From assembly GCA_900551015.1 (NCBI GenBank), contig URUI01000002.1, positions 1 through 64,000 of the forward strand: a stretch of 64,000 nucleotides of DNA. Reading direction: 5' to 3'. The position numbers were made by a program, and so were the translations under genes. This stretch comes from an uncultured Collinsella sp. Its GTDB lineage: Bacteria; Actinomycetota; Coriobacteriia; Coriobacteriales; Coriobacteriaceae. Each line of letters opens with the position of its first letter. Position 1 is the stretch's first letter. Positions 63,755-64,000 of the stretch are shown one piece after another. The notes beneath the pieces were generated by a model that saw only the letters and a program-made list of their open reading frames with translations, was not told the DNA's origin and did not search any database.

Positions 63755-63772
63755 TATAAACACGTGTCTATA
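63755..63772. promoter_or_regulatory. TetR operator of the SIR2 operon
   Basis: TATAAACACGTGTCTATA is a palindrome centred on CACGTG with one mismatched pair. On the minus strand a TATAAT -10 overlaps it (63752-63757), so TetR binding would block SIR2 transcription and probably its own. Confidence 0.7.
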
Positions 63773-63876
63773 AAAAGTATCCATGTCGATTTGCTTAAGA
63801 GCAATGAACAGCTTCGGCCTGCTGTCGATAAACGAGCGTTTGCCGGGCATTGTCGAGCGTTGCAATTGGAGGGGTA

Positions 63877-64000
63877 ATGGAAGCGGGGAAGATCGATCGT
63901 CGCCGACGCTATACACTCTCGGTCATACGGGAGGCGTTCTTCGCGCTGCTGGCCGAGGTCGGCTTCGCGAAGATGACGGTAGCGGATATCTGCCGCCGCG
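63877..64000 (+). CDS. TetR-family regulator (3' end cut by window)
   Basis: The first 41 codons of a TetR gene. ATG at 63877 after GGAGGGG; MEAGKIDRRRRYTLSVIREA and the start of the HTH (MTVADICRR) are almost identical to the TetR at 60587. It is the divergent partner of the right-hand SIR2 operon. It continues beyond the window. Confidence 0.9.
   Translation, partial: MEAGKIDRRRRYTLSVIREAFFALLAEVGFAKMTVADICRR

Overview
The window looks like a chromosome segment of a gut Coriobacteriia (Actinomycetota), most likely Collinsella or a close relative. The evidence is high GC with strong GC3 bias, gatA-gatB and rplM-rpsI-glmM neighbourhoods, a type III glutamine synthetase, a PFL/UPF0210 gene, a fused MurT-GatD, a BTAD-type regulator and many strong hairpin terminators. 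The genus is inferred from gene content and style, not from a marker search.

Layout. 1-2.9 kb: gatA (partial) and gatB, ending in a large structured 3'UTR element. 2.9-10.2 kb: AraC regulator, two ABC half-transporters, a small membrane protein and a P1B-like ATPase, tied together by two copies of a palindrome. 10.2-12.9 kb: RelB-like/PIN toxin-antitoxin pair, tmRNA, and a non-coding stretch with T-arm-like repeats and a ~62-bp hairpin array. 12.9-17.9 kb: patatin, rplM-rpsI, glmM, EIIA(Glc), nagB. 18.3-22.8 kb: a 999-residue ATPase/BTAD regulator, YhbY, a methyltransferase. 22.9-28.8 kb: second copy of the structured element, a PFL-family gene, and a metF / MetH-activation / metH operon. 29-37 kb: glutamine synthetase III, a GntR-controlled alpha-glucoside PTS/GH4 operon, tRNA-Glu. 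37-42 kb: MurT-GatD fusion and two coupled hypothetical genes. 42-49 kb: fermentative dehydrogenases, a multi-cluster ferredoxin-like protein, ychF. 49-53 kb: XRE regulator, asparaginase, guaA.

53-64 kb is accessory. It starts with three overlapping methyltransferase genes of different composition behind DtxR-like palindromes. A MerR-controlled FMN reductase / CMD-cupin pair follows. The last 6 kb hold a duplicated locus of SIR2 proteins resembling class M (SirTM) sirtuins, each copy with a divergent TetR gene. The right copy is an overlapping three-gene operon (large, compact and second large SIR2 protein). The left copy is broken: a pair of radical SAM genes sits between two SIR2 remnants and is translationally coupled to the first.

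The observations most worth following are (i) the orientation-conserved 3'UTR element with covarying stems after gatB and after the PFL gene, (ii) the three-sirtuin/TetR operon and its disruption by the radical SAM pair, and (iii) the three-methyltransferase cassette with metal-regulator-like operators. Functions come from motifs read by eye; no database search was possible.
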